The position numbers were made by a program, and so were the translations under genes. Below the pieces are notes generated by a model. The model was not told where the DNA came from and searched no databases. It saw nothing but the letters and a program-made list of their open reading frames with translations. A DNA stretch of 22,390 nt from positions 1 to 22,390 of the forward strand of contig JAFACG010000030.1 of the NCBI GenBank assembly GCA_023425645.1, written 5' to 3'. The DNA comes from Pseudomonadota bacterium. Its GTDB lineage: Bacteria; Pseudomonadota; Gammaproteobacteria; Burkholderiales; Burkholderiaceae_B. Positions 7,456-17,218 of this stretch are shown in pieces; the stretch's first letter is position 1, and every line of letters begins with the position of its first letter.

Positions 7456-9820
7456 CGCTAGCACCTCCTGCGGGAACGAGGATTTCCCGGTTGCCATTGG
7501 GCTGCATGGCCGACACCAGGCCGGCCTGCTCCATCTGCTCCAGCAGGCGCGCCGCCCGGTTATAGCCGATGCGCAGATGGCGCTGCACCGAGGAAATGGA
7601 CGCGCGCCGGTTCTTGATGATGACCTGCACCGCCTGGTCGTACAGCGGGTCGGACTCCGCATCCGCCATGCCCGTGACGGGATTGACGCCTTCGCCCGTC
7701 TCGCCCTCCAGGGCGCCTTCGAGCAGGCCTTCCACGTAGTCCGGCTCGCCGTGCTCTTTCAGGAATTCCACCACGCGATGGACCTCGTCGTCGCTGACGA
7801 AGGCGCCGTGGACGCGATTGGGCAGGCCCGTGCCGGGCGGCAGATAGAGCATGTCGCCCTGCCCCAGCAGGGTCTCGGCGCCCATCTGGTCCAGAATGGT
7901 GCGCGAGTCGATCTTGGAAGAGACCTGGAAGGCGATGCGGGTGGGGATGTTGGCCTTGATCAGGCCGGTGATGACATCCACGCTGGGCCGCTGCGTGGCC
8001 AGGATCAGGTGTATGCCGGCCGCGCGCGCCTTCTGCGCCAGCCGGGCGATGAGCTCTTCGATCTTCTTGCCCTGCACCATCATCAGGTCCGCCAGCTCGT
8101 CGATGATGACCACGATCATGGGCAGCACGGACAAGGGCTCGGGCGCATCGGGCGTGAGCGAGAAAGGATTGGGGATGAGCTCGTCGCGCTTCTGCGCTTC
8201 GCGGATCTTGGCGTTGAAGCCGGCCAGGTTGCGCACGCCCAGCTTGCTCATGAGCCGGTAGCGTTTTTCCATTTCGGCCACGCACCAGTTCAGGGCGTTG
8301 GACGCCAGGCGCATGTCGGTGACCACGGGGGCCAGCAGATGCGGGATGCCCTCGTAGACGCTCATTTCCAGCATCTTGGGGTCGATCAGGATCAGGCGCA
8401 CGTCGGCCGGGTCGGCCTTGTACAACAGCGACAGGATCATCGCATTGATCCCCACCGACTTGCCCGAACCGGTGGTGCCGGCCACCAGCAGATGCGGCAT
8501 CTTGGCCAGGTCGGCCACCACGGGCTTGCCGGCGATGTCCTTGCCCAGCGCCATGGTCAGCAGCGAGGCGCTGGCGTGATAGGTCTGCGAGCCGATGATT
8601 TCTTCAAGGCGCACCATCTGGCGGCGCGGATTGGGCAGCTCCAGGCCCATCAGGTTCTTGCCGGGAATGGTCTCCACCACGCGGATACTGACCAGACTGA
8701 GCGCCCGCGCCAGGTCCTTGGCCAGGTTGACGATCTGGCTGCCCTTCACGCCCGTGGCCGGTTCGATTTCGTAGCGCGTGATGACCGGGCCGGCCTGGGC
8801 CGCCACCACGGTAACCGCCACGCCGAAATCCGACAGTTTCTTTTCGATCAGGCGGGAAGTGAATTCGATGGTTTCGGGAGAGACGGTCTCCGCATTGTCC
8901 GAAGGCGCATCCAACAGCGAGAGCGGCGGCAGGTCGCCGGCTTCGCCGGCCTGACGCGGGGCCTTGAAAAGCGTCTGCTGCTTTTCCTTCTCGACGCGCT
9001 CGGATTTGGGAACGGCCACGAAGGCCGGCTCGATGCGCACGGGCTGTTCGTGCACCAGCTGTTCCTGCTTGGCCACCACGCTTTCGGTGCGCTCGGCGCG
9101 CTTGACCTCGCCCACGCGGCGATCTTCGCGCGCAGCGCGCAGCGCCAGCAGGCGGCGCAGGCCGTTTTCAATCAGGGCGCCAAGCCGTTCGGCCAGCACC
9201 AGCCAGGAAAAACCGAAGAACAGGCTGGCGCCCACCGCCACGAAAGCCAGCAGGACCAGCGTGGCGCCGCCGGCGCCGATGGAGGTGGACAGCAACTGCC
9301 CCAGCAGCTGGCCCAGCTGCCCGCCGGCTCCGGCCGGCAGGCCCAGGCGCGCGCCCAGGTCCTTGAAGAACAAGGCTTCCGAACCCATGCAGCCCAGGAA
9401 CAGCAGGGTAAAGCCGATGCCGGTCTCCCAGCGCACGCGCGGCAGCGGATCTTCGCCCTTGCTGTTGGGCAGCAGCAGCGTGGTCAGACGATAGAAGCCC
9501 ACCCCGACGCGCTGCACCAGCAGCACGACCCACAGCCAGGACGACAGGCCGAACAGGAAAAGCAGGAAATCGGCGATATGGGCGCCGAAGATGCCGCCGC
9601 CGTTCTGCGTGGCCCCGGCGTGCACGGAATGCGACCAGCCCGGATCGCCCGGGTCCCAGGTCGCCAGCACCAGCCCCAGCCAGGCCGCCAGCGCGGCGAA
9701 GATGATCCACCGCGCTTCGCGCAGCAGACCGGTCAGGCGCTGCTGAAGGGCCGAAGGGCCGTTGCGCACGTTTTTCGATGACCGGGAGGTACGAGGGGAT
9801 GTTGCAGGTATTCTTGCCAT
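7445..9820 (-). CDS. ftsK: DNA translocase FtsK
   Basis: This 791-residue septal DNA pump clears chromosome termini from the closing septum and activates XerCD at dif. Residues about 35-215 carry four or five transmembrane helices (for example [55 protein letters not shown]). A short linker of about 100 residues follows. The RecA-like motor has Walker A GTTGSGKS (448-455) and Walker B IVVIIDEL (569-576). The winged-helix gamma domain, which reads KOPS sequences and contacts XerD, is at about 724-785 ([20 protein letters not shown]). The linker is much shorter than in E. coli FtsK, as usual outside enterics. No Shine-Dalgarno precedes ATG 9818-9820, and TATAAT ends 6 bases before it, so the mRNA may be leaderless. 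Confidence 0.97.
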   Translation of the reverse strand: MARIPATSPRTSRSSKNVRNGPSALQQRLTGLLREARWIIFAALAAWLGLVLATWDPGDPGWSHSVHAGATQNGGGIFGAHIADFLLFLFGLSSWLWVVLLVQRVGVGFYRLTTLLLPNSKGEDPLPRVRWETGIGFTLLFLGCMGSEALFFKDLGARLGLPAGAGGQLGQLLGQLLSTSIGAGGATLVLLAFVAVGASLFFGFSWLVLAERLGALIENGLRRLLALRAAREDRRVGEVKRAERTESVVAKQEQLVHEQPVRIEPAFVAVPKSERVEKEKQQTLFKAPRQAGEAGDLPPLSLLDAPSDNAETVSPETIEFTSRLIEKKLSDFGVAVTVVAAQAGPVITRYEIEPATGVKGSQIVNLAKDLARALSLVSIRVVETIPGKNLMGLELPNPRRQMVRLEEIIGSQTYHASASLLTMALGKDIAGKPVVADLAKMPHLLVAGTTGSGKSVGINAMILSLLYKADPADVRLILIDPKMLEMSVYEGIPHLLAPVVTDMRLASNALNWCVAEMEKRYRLMSKLGVRNLAGFNAKIREAQKRDELIPNPFSLTPDAPEPLSVLPMIVVIIDELADLMMVQGKKIEELIARLAQKARAAGIHLILATQRPSVDVITGLIKANIPTRIAFQVSSKIDSRTILDQMGAETLLGQGDMLYLPPGTGLPNRVHGAFVSDDEVHRVVEFLKEHGEPDYVEGLLEGALEGETGEGVNPVTGMADAESDPLYDQAVQVIIKNRRASISSVQRHLRIGYNRAARLLEQMEQAGLVSAMQPNGNREILVPAGGASDED

Positions 9821-9826
9821 GTACTC

Positions 9827-11577
<1,751 letters not shown>

Positions 11578-11702
11578 CCACGCGCCGGCCCCGCCGCTGA
11601 CGACGGGTTCAAGCGCGACTGGCCGGATACGATGCGGGAAGCGCCTGGTCGTGCAATGCCCCAGCCGCCAGGCCAAGGGGCTTCAGCCGAGGCCGGACGT
11701 GA

Positions 11703-11728
11703 AAAAGGCCAGCTTGCGCTGGCCTTTT
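11703..11728. terminator. Terminator after the trxB-smr operon
   Basis: AAAAGGCCAGC, loop TTGC and GCTGGCCTTTT form a perfect 11-bp stem with A and T flanks, so it works in both directions. The following 200 bases (11729-11930) hold no supported gene. Confidence 0.85.
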
Positions 11729-11902
11729 CCTTGTTGTTGTTATGTTGTACTGCATATTGCGTTTATAGTGTCGACCGCTCGATGTCAGTCTTTATGCCCT
11801 GCTTTGCGGGCTATGTCTCCTCACCTGCATGAAACGCATTGTGCCCCAATTATGACAATGTCACACTTAGGGAATGCACTGATATCCGTTCAAGCCGAAA
11901 AC

Positions 11903-11916
11903 AAGAGCCGCCTCTT
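11903..11916. terminator. Weak terminator-like hairpin downstream of the TPR gene
   Basis: AAGAG-CCGC-CTCTT is followed by GTTTT on the minus strand and by TATTTAAA on the plus strand. The five-pair stem is short, so this is only a candidate end for the minus-strand TPR gene, which stops at 11931. Confidence 0.3.
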
Positions 11917-11930
11917 TATTTAAACCTAAA

Positions 11931-12257
11931 TTAATTGTCGCCGGGCGGCAATCCTTTCAGGACGCGCTTCAGGAACACCTGCATTTCCTTTTCGGCCTGC
12001 TTGTCGCCATGCTGGCGGGCGATCTCCAGTCCATGCTCCAGCACGCTCCTGGCCTGCGCCAGCTGACCGCTGTCCAGCAAAACCCGCCCCAGCTGCTTCC
12101 AGGCAGCGGTGTAATTTCCATCCATCTGCACGGCGCAGCGCAGATGCAACTCGGCCGCCGCCAGATCCCCATCAGCCAGGCAGGCATTGCCCAGCCCCAG
12201 CCGGAGCAAGGCGCTGTCCTTGCCGGCCTCCAGCAGTTTTTCCAATCCTTCGCGCAT
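11931..12257 (-). CDS. Small tetratricopeptide-repeat protein
   Basis: The 108-residue product is almost entirely TPR helices. The repeats are visible as LLRLGLGNACLADGDLAAAELHLRCAVQM and AAWKQLGRVLLDSGQLAQARSVLEHGLEIA, with a closing helix DKQAEKEMQVFLKRVLKGL, giving about two and a half to three repeats. TPRs bind partner proteins, so a scaffold or adaptor role is expected; no partner can be named. I choose the start MREGLEKLLE because GGAG precedes it at good spacing, while a longer in-frame start at 12299 has no ribosome site. There is no signal peptide, so it should be cytoplasmic. It is divergent from the ArsR-rhodanese gene, with 150 bases between. Confidence 0.85.
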   Translation of the reverse strand: MREGLEKLLEAGKDSALLRLGLGNACLADGDLAAAELHLRCAVQMDGNYTAAWKQLGRVLLDSGQLAQARSVLEHGLEIARQHGDKQAEKEMQVFLKRVLKGLPPGDN

Positions 12258-12372
12258 CGTTTCGCTCCAAAAAAAATCGTCTTGTCCAGGCCTGCACATC
12301 GAACATACGGCCGACTTTCACCGTAGAAGAAACCCGTCCATTGTTACAAGAAGCGCAAGCTGCATGCGTATA

Positions 12373-12401
12373 TTGTCGCTTGAAACGGCAAATGATAAAT
12401 T
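12373..12401 (+). promoter_or_regulatory. Promoter and possible operator of the ArsR-rhodanese gene
   Basis: TTGTCG (12373-12378), 17 bases, then TAAATT (12396-12401). Only 6 bases separate the -10 from ATG 12408, so the transcript would start at the start codon. An imperfect inverted repeat, TTGTCG-N7-CGGCAA (12373-12391), covers the -35 and spacer and could be the binding site of the autoregulatory ArsR protein. Confidence 0.5.
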
Positions 12402-12407
12402 TTCAGC

Positions 12408-13079
12408 ATGGATACCCCAATTCGACCTTCCTCTGAACATCATGCAGGTCTGGCCGAAGTCGCCCGGACCCTGGGGCATCCTTTACGCCTGGCGCTGCTG
12501 GAGCACCTGGCGCAGGGCGAACGACATGTCGAACGCCTGGCAGCCCTGACAGGCCAATCCACCGCGGCCGCCTCCCAGCATCTACAAGCCCTGCGGCGCG
12601 CGGGCTTCGTGCAGGCGCGCCGCAATGGCAAGCACAAAGTGTATCGGCTGGGCGATGGGCCGGTCCTGATCTTGCTGGCTGCGCTGCAGCATTATGCGAA
12701 CTCGACGGAGCACGGCCTCTATCAATCCTCCGGCGCGCCCTCCTGCCCCGGCATGCATCTGGAAGAACTCCTGCGCACCCCGCAGCGGGACCGCCCCTTC
12801 CTGCTGGACGTCCGCCCGCAAGACGAGTATGCCCTGGGACACGTGCCCGGCGCCATCAACATTCCCGAGGATGAGCTGATCCGGCGGCTGCCCGAGCTGC
12901 CGCGTTGCCGCCGCTTGGCGGTCTACTGTCGCGGGCCGGCCTCTCCCCTGTCGGCCCGCGCCGTCCAGCTATTGTGCGCCGAAGGCTGGGACGCCTGTCG
13001 CCTGGAAGGCGGATTTCCGCAATGGCAAGCGGCCGGCTTACGTGTGGACATGCCCAGCATAGCTTCAGAAAACCCTTGA
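12408..13079 (+). CDS. ArsR-family regulator fused to a rhodanese domain
   Basis: In this 223-residue protein, residues about 12-95 are an ArsR-type winged helix-turn-helix (ARTLGHPLRLALLEHL, recognition region STAAASQHLQALRRAGFVQA, wing RRNGKHKVYRLGDG). Residues about 117-212 are a rhodanese domain (FLLDVRPQDEYALGHVPGAINIP; catalytic Cys at C174 in VYCRGPASPLSARA). ArsR-rhodanese fusions are known, and several are linked to sulfur-species sensing; their loop usually reads CRGPYC. Here the second cysteine is replaced (CRGPAS), although C168, C190 and C197 lie near. ATG 12408 has no ribosome binding site and sits 6 bases after the -10, so a leaderless mRNA is likely. It precedes the monooxygenase operon on the same strand and is a plausible regulator of it; this is inference. 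Confidence 0.9.
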   Translation: MDTPIRPSSEHHAGLAEVARTLGHPLRLALLEHLAQGERHVERLAALTGQSTAAASQHLQALRRAGFVQARRNGKHKVYRLGDGPVLILLAALQHYANSTEHGLYQSSGAPSCPGMHLEELLRTPQRDRPFLLDVRPQDEYALGHVPGAINIPEDELIRRLPELPRCRRLAVYCRGPASPLSARAVQLLCAEGWDACRLEGGFPQWQAAGLRVDMPSIASENP

Positions 13080-13324
13080 AAAACAATAAATTGAAAGCCT
13101 GGTTTTAAGCATATAACTATTTTATATCCAAACAATTAGCCCCCAATTGCTAACATGCCCCGAAGCTTCAGGGCGAGTATCGCGCTACGGCGGGCTCATG
13201 ACCGCTTCGACGAAAGGCGCTTCCTGCGCGCTTCGCTCGCGCCCTGAAGGCAACCGCTCCAGCGCCGTCCCAACGGCCGCCGCTTCCCAGGAATCCTTCG
13301 CAACAAAAGCAAGAACGCCGCTTT
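13080..13324 (+). promoter_or_regulatory. AT-rich promoter zone and structured leader of the monooxygenase operon
   Basis: The first 60 bases are AT-rich and contain TTGAAA (13091-13096) and TATAAC (13112-13117), with a short 15-base spacer. Downstream, CTTCAGGGCGAG (13166-13177) can pair with CTCGCGCCCTGAAG (13236-13249), giving 12 pairs with a 2-base bulge around a 58-base GC-rich loop. That would put a large hairpin in the 5' untranslated RNA. The short open frame across it shows no coding features, and no known riboswitch is recognised. Confidence 0.35.
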
Positions 13325-14668
13325 ATGACTATCCATTCTTCCCGTGATCGCGCCATGCATCTGGCCGCCTTCGTCGTTGCCGGCCCGGTATCGGGCTGCC
13401 ACGGCGGCTGGCGCCACCCGGCTGCCGACACGCAACTGCTGTCCGCCTCCTATTACACCCGCCTGGGCCAATTGCTGGAGCAAGGGCGCTTCGACATGCT
13501 GTTCCTGGCCGACATCCTGGCCATCCCGCGCCGCTACCAGGGCCAGATGGACAGCCAACTGCAACTGGGGGCGCTAGGCGCCTTGCGCCTGGACCCCATG
13601 ATCGTGCTGTCGCTGATCGCCGGCGCCACCCGCCACCTGGGCCTGGCCAGCACGATCTCCACCTCCTACTTCAGCCCCTACGCCGTGGCGCGTTCGCTGG
13701 CCACGCTGGATCACCTGAGCGCCGGGCGCGCCGCCTGGAACATCGTCACCTCCTTCCAGCAGGCCGAGGCCGCCAACTTCGGGCTGACCGACCAGTTGAG
13801 CCGCGACGAGCGCTACGACCGCGCCGAGGAGTTCGTGGAAGTGGCCTGCAAATTGTGGGATAGCTGGGATGACGAGGCCCTGCGCCTGGATGCCGCCACG
13901 CCCCAGTTCGCCGACCCGGCCCGCGTGCGCGCCATCGACCACCAGGGCAAATGGTTCAACGTGCAAGGTCCGCTGAACGTCAGCCGTCCTCCCCAAGGAC
14001 GGCCGGTCTTCATCCAGGCCGGCGCCTCGGGCCGCGGCAAGGACTTCGCGGCGCGCTGGGCCGACGTCATTTTCGTGACTCATTCCTCGCTGGAATCCGC
14101 CCAGGCCTTCTATACGGAAATGAAAGAGCGCGCCGCCCGTTTCGGGCGCCCGCCCGACAGCCTGCGCATCCTGCCGGGCATCGTGCCCATCGTCGGCGAG
14201 ACGGAGGCCATCGCCCTGGAACAGGAAAAGCTGCTCAGCGACCTGACCGATCCGGAGTCCGGCCTGTCCACGCTGTCCTATCACCTGGACATCGACCTGT
14301 CCCAGTTTCCCCAGGACGAAGTCCTGCCTGACCTGGACGTGCCCGGCGTGCAGGGCCACTACAAGGAAGTGGCCGAGCTCACCCGCCGCAGCGGCATCGG
14401 CCTGCGCGAGCTTGGCCACCGCTACGGCATCGGTCCCTTGCGCGACTTCGTGGGCTCGGCCGACAAAGTGGCCGACAGCCTGCAGCACTGGTTCGAGGCC
14501 GGCGCCTGCGATGGCTTCATGATCCAGGTGCCCTACCTGCCCGGCGGGCTGGAAAGCTTTGTACGCCTGGTCGTGCCCCGCCTGCAGGACCGCGAATTGT
14601 TCCGTCGCGACTACACCGGCGACACCCTGCGCGAGCATCTTGGGCTGGAACGCCCCGCTCGCATCTGA
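13325..14668 (+). CDS. FMN-dependent monooxygenase, NtaA/SnaA/DszA family
   Basis: This 447-residue flavin monooxygenase of the bacterial-luciferase-like class uses reduced FMN and O2. The N-terminal MHLAAFVVAGPVSGCHGGWRH, the FDMLFLADILA segment and the long insertion with GRAAWNIVTSFQQAEAANFG are typical of the family. So are YDRAEEFVEVACKLWDSWDDEAL, HQGKWFNVQGPLNV and PVFIQAGASGRGKDFAARWADVIF. Known members attack C-S or C-N bonds or oxidise heterocycles: DszA on dibenzothiophene sulfone, NtaA on nitrilotriacetate, SnaA on pristinamycin IIB. The substrate here is unknown. These enzymes need a separate flavin reductase, and none is encoded in the window. The start has no clear ribosome binding site. 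It is the first gene of a six-kilobase operon with an OsmC-like protein and an ABC importer. Confidence 0.93.
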   Translation: MTIHSSRDRAMHLAAFVVAGPVSGCHGGWRHPAADTQLLSASYYTRLGQLLEQGRFDMLFLADILAIPRRYQGQMDSQLQLGALGALRLDPMIVLSLIAGATRHLGLASTISTSYFSPYAVARSLATLDHLSAGRAAWNIVTSFQQAEAANFGLTDQLSRDERYDRAEEFVEVACKLWDSWDDEALRLDAATPQFADPARVRAIDHQGKWFNVQGPLNVSRPPQGRPVFIQAGASGRGKDFAARWADVIFVTHSSLESAQAFYTEMKERAARFGRPPDSLRILPGIVPIVGETEAIALEQEKLLSDLTDPESGLSTLSYHLDIDLSQFPQDEVLPDLDVPGVQGHYKEVAELTRRSGIGLRELGHRYGIGPLRDFVGSADKVADSLQHWFEAGACDGFMIQVPYLPGGLESFVRLVVPRLQDRELFRRDYTGDTLREHLGLERPARI

Positions 14669-14679
14669 AAGGAGCCGAC

Positions 14680-15093
14680 ATGGCCAAGAATCACGTGGAC
14701 AGCCGCCTGAGCGGCCAGGCAGGACGATTCCTGCTGCAGGCCCGCGACCAGCACCTGGTCGTGGACGCATCGGCGGGCCGCGGCGGCCAGGCCCAGGCCT
14801 GGCAGGCGGCCGAGCTGCTGCTGGGCGCCCTGCAGACCTGCTCGCACGCCGTCATCGACGACGAAGCACGCCAGCAGGGGCTGAACGACTACGCCCTGCG
14901 CATCGAAGCCGACTGCGAGAACGACGAGGAGCGGCCCGGCCACTACCGCTACATCACGCTGGACTATCACTTCCAGGGCGTCAGCCAGGAGCAGGCGCAG
15001 GACCTGGTGGCCCGCTTCCAGGCCGTCTGTCCCATCTACGGCTCGCTGTCCCGGGGCGCCCCGGTCAGCGTGCGCGTCTTCAGCACCCGCTGA
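14680..15093 (+). CDS. OsmC/Ohr-family protein
   Basis: The 137-residue protein has the OsmC fold signature. The first redox cysteine, C54, is at the start of the central helix (LLLGALQTCSHAVIDDEA) and the second, C117, is in RFQAVCPIYGSL. The 63-residue separation is right for the family. OsmC and Ohr proteins reduce organic hydroperoxides through these two cysteines; other members act on small sulfur or acyl adducts. A good AAAGGAG lies 6 bases before the ATG, and the gene begins 11 bases after the monooxygenase stop. Its place between a monooxygenase and a transporter suggests it removes peroxides or processes a product of the monooxygenase. That role is inferred. Confidence 0.88.
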   Translation: MAKNHVDSRLSGQAGRFLLQARDQHLVVDASAGRGGQAQAWQAAELLLGALQTCSHAVIDDEARQQGLNDYALRIEADCENDEERPGHYRYITLDYHFQGVSQEQAQDLVARFQAVCPIYGSLSRGAPVSVRVFSTR

Positions 15094-15129
15094 CCCCCTG
15101 AAACAACTCTTGCAAAGCACACACCCATC

Positions 15130-16281
15130 ATGAAACTGAAACACCGGGCCGCCGGCCTGCTGGCCGCCGCATCCCTGGGCCTGGCCGCCCAGCAAGCCAT
15201 GGCCCTGACCATAGGCACCATCCTGTCCACGACCGGGCCCGCCGCCTTTCTGGGCGAGGATATGAAAGCCGGCATGGAAATCGCCGTTGAGGAAATCAAC
15301 GCCGCCGGCGGCATAGCCGGCGAGCCCGTCAAATGGGTCTTCTACGACGCCGAAAGCCAGACGGCCAAGGCCCTGGCCGCCACCCGCCGCCTGCTCTCGC
15401 AGGACAAGGCGGACATCATCGTGGGCGGCGGCAACATGAGCGGCATCGCGCTGGCCATGGTCCCCCTGAGCGCCAAGGCAAAGACGCCCTTCATTTCCAC
15501 GGAAGGTTCGCTGGCCATCGTGGACCCGGCTGAACAGCGCCCCTGGGCCTTCAAGAGCACGGTGGACGACCGCCAGGTCTTCGAGCGCCTGGCCGACTAC
15601 TTCCGCAAGCAAGGCATCACCCGCGTGGCGCTGCTGCACGACACCAGCGGCTTCGGACAGGCCGCCGCGGAGGAACTGAAGAAGATGGCGCCGGGCCTGG
15701 GCCTGGACGCACGCTTCGAGGCCTTCGCGCCCACCGACACCGATCTGACCCCGCAGCTGACCCGCATCAAGAACAGCGATGCGCAAGCCGTGCTGTGCTG
15801 GACCGTGACCCCGGCCGGGGTGATCTTCAACAAGCAGGCCACCCAGCTGGGGCTGACCGACCGCACGCTGATCCACAGCTACGGCTTCGTGTCGCAGAAG
15901 TACATGGAACTGGCGGGCGATGCCGCCGGCAACGTGCTGCTGGTGTCCGTCAAGTTTCCGGTGGGCGCCGACCTGCCCGACAGCGACACCCAGAAAGAAG
16001 TCATCGCCGAGCTGACCCGCAAGTTCGAGGCCCGCTACGGCCGCAAGCCCAACCAGTATGTCGCCCAGACCTATGACGCCATCCAGCTGGCCCGCCAGGC
16101 CCTGGAGCGCAGCGGCGGCGACAAGGACAAGACCCGCGCGGCGCTGGAGGCCATACAGGGCTACCACGGCGTGGGCGGCACCTTCAGCTTCTCGGCGCAG
16201 CGCCACTCGGGCCTGTCCAAGAGCGACATCGTCCTGCTGAAGTGGCAGGACGGCGCGTTCCGCCTGCACGACTACCAGTAG
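15130..16281 (+). CDS. ABC substrate-binding protein, branched-chain-amino-acid (HAAT) type
   Basis: The 383-residue periplasmic receptor has a Sec signal peptide (MKLKHRAAGLLAAASLGLAA...QQAMA), cleaved after A25. The mature part has the Leu/Ile/Val-binding fold: IGTILSTTGPAAFLGEDMKAG, AVEEINAAGGIAGEPVKWVF and the hinge region PFISTEG. In LivK-type proteins the conserved Ser/Thr near SG/ST motifs binds the alpha-amino group. Many HAAT receptors instead bind amides, urea or aromatic acids, so the ligand cannot be named. It lies 36 bases after the OsmC-like gene and is followed by a GC hairpin and the permease genes. The ribosome site is poor. It is probably the specificity component for the substrate of the monooxygenase. 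Confidence 0.93.
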   Translation: MKLKHRAAGLLAAASLGLAAQQAMALTIGTILSTTGPAAFLGEDMKAGMEIAVEEINAAGGIAGEPVKWVFYDAESQTAKALAATRRLLSQDKADIIVGGGNMSGIALAMVPLSAKAKTPFISTEGSLAIVDPAEQRPWAFKSTVDDRQVFERLADYFRKQGITRVALLHDTSGFGQAAAEELKKMAPGLGLDARFEAFAPTDTDLTPQLTRIKNSDAQAVLCWTVTPAGVIFNKQATQLGLTDRTLIHSYGFVSQKYMELAGDAAGNVLLVSVKFPVGADLPDSDTQKEVIAELTRKFEARYGRKPNQYVAQTYDAIQLARQALERSGGDKDKTRAALEAIQGYHGVGGTFSFSAQRHSGLSKSDIVLLKWQDGAFRLHDYQ

Positions 16282-16289
16282 CGCCCGAC

Positions 16290-16317
16290 GCGCAGCGGTC
16301 CCGCGGGGCCGCCGCGC
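16290..16317 (+). other. GC-rich hairpin between binding-protein and permease genes
   Basis: GCGC-AG-CGG...CCG-CC-GCGC folds on itself around CCCGCGGG, 8 bases after the binding-protein stop, with no T-run. Hairpins here often protect the 3' end of the abundant binding-protein mRNA segment and lower permease expression. Confidence 0.45.
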
Positions 16318-16336
16318 TCCACTTTCGAGATCGACC

Positions 16337-17218
16337 TTGGACAGTTCCTCTTTTCTCCAGATCATCCTGTCGGGACTGGGCAATGGCAGCATCTACGCCC
16401 TGATCGCCGTGGGTTTCAACATCATTTTCAAAAGCACGGGCGCGCTGAACTTCGCGCAGGGCGAGTGGGTGATGCTGGGCGGCATGCTGGCCGCCTTCTG
16501 CTTCAATGACGCGCACCTGCCGGTATGGCAGGCCTGCCTGCTGGCCGGGCTGACCGTGGCCCTGGTCGGCGCGCTGACCGAGCGCCTGCTGATCCGTCCG
16601 CTGGTCAACCAGACGCCTTTCGCCTTGACCCTGGTGACGGTGGGCATCGCCTTGCTGTCCAAGAGCCTGGTGATGCTGACCCTGGGCAAGAACCCCGTCG
16701 GCTATCCCGGCCTGTCCGGCCGGGAGTTCGTGCAGTTGAGCGGGGCCTCCATCGCCAGCCAGACCCTGTGGATCCTGGCCATCACCATGGCCCTGATGAC
16801 GCTGACCCATGTGTTCTTCGCCCATACGCGCTGGGGCTGCGCCATGCGCGCCGCGGCCGCCAACCCGGCCGCCGCGGCCCTGGTGGGCATACGCCACCGC
16901 CGCGTCGTGCTGGGCTCCTTCATCATCGCCGCCGCCGTGGGCGGGCTGGCCGGCACCATCATCACCCCGCTCACCCTGATGTCCTACGACAGCGGCGCCA
17001 TGCTGGGCTTCAAGGGTTTCAGCGCCGCCATGCTGGGCGGTCTGGGCAGCCTGCCGGGCGCCACCCTGGGCGGCCTGCTGCTGGGCCTGCTGGAGGCGCT
17101 GGTCAGCGGTTACGTGACCTCGCAGTTCAAGGACGCGGCCGCCTTCCTGGTCCTGCTGCTGGTGCTGCTGCTGCGTCCGCAGGGCCTGCTGGGCAAGGCG
17201 GAGATCAACAAGCTATGA
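16337..17218 (+). CDS. HAAT ABC transporter permease, LivH type
   Basis: The 293-residue inner-membrane protein has about eight hydrophobic helices. Family landmarks are LSGLGNGSIYALIAVGFNIIFKSTGALNFAQGEWVMLG at the N-terminus, the cytoplasmic EAA-like loop MRAAAANPAAAALVGI that contacts the ATPase, and the end GLLEALVSGYVTSQFKDAAAFLVLLLVLLLRPQGLLG. The start is TTG 16337, because no ATG occurs before residue 46 and homologues keep the N-terminal helix. The ribosome site is weak. The last codons overlap the next permease start (ATGA). Confidence 0.93.
   Translation: MDSSSFLQIILSGLGNGSIYALIAVGFNIIFKSTGALNFAQGEWVMLGGMLAAFCFNDAHLPVWQACLLAGLTVALVGALTERLLIRPLVNQTPFALTLVTVGIALLSKSLVMLTLGKNPVGYPGLSGREFVQLSGASIASQTLWILAITMALMTLTHVFFAHTRWGCAMRAAAANPAAAALVGIRHRRVVLGSFIIAAAVGGLAGTIITPLTLMSYDSGAMLGFKGFSAAMLGGLGSLPGATLGGLLLGLLEALVSGYVTSQFKDAAAFLVLLLVLLLRPQGLLGKAEINKL

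Noticed and set aside
7456..7662. N-terminal extension of the lolA frame
   Set aside because: It is out-of-frame ftsK sequence; the signal peptide and a perfect ribosome site place the lolA start at 7455.
7244..9781. 845-codon open frame on the plus strand opposite ftsK
   Set aside because: It lies wholly antisense to a full-length FtsK with all motifs; its protein is low-complexity His/Gln/Gly/Arg, typical of high-GC antisense frames.
13147..13347. 66-codon frame upstream of the monooxygenase
   Set aside because: TTG start without a ribosome site; it crosses the bulged hairpin and overlaps the monooxygenase start.
14611..16392. 593-codon minus-strand frame opposite the OsmC and binding-protein genes
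   Set aside because: Antisense shadow of recognisable genes with a low-complexity product.
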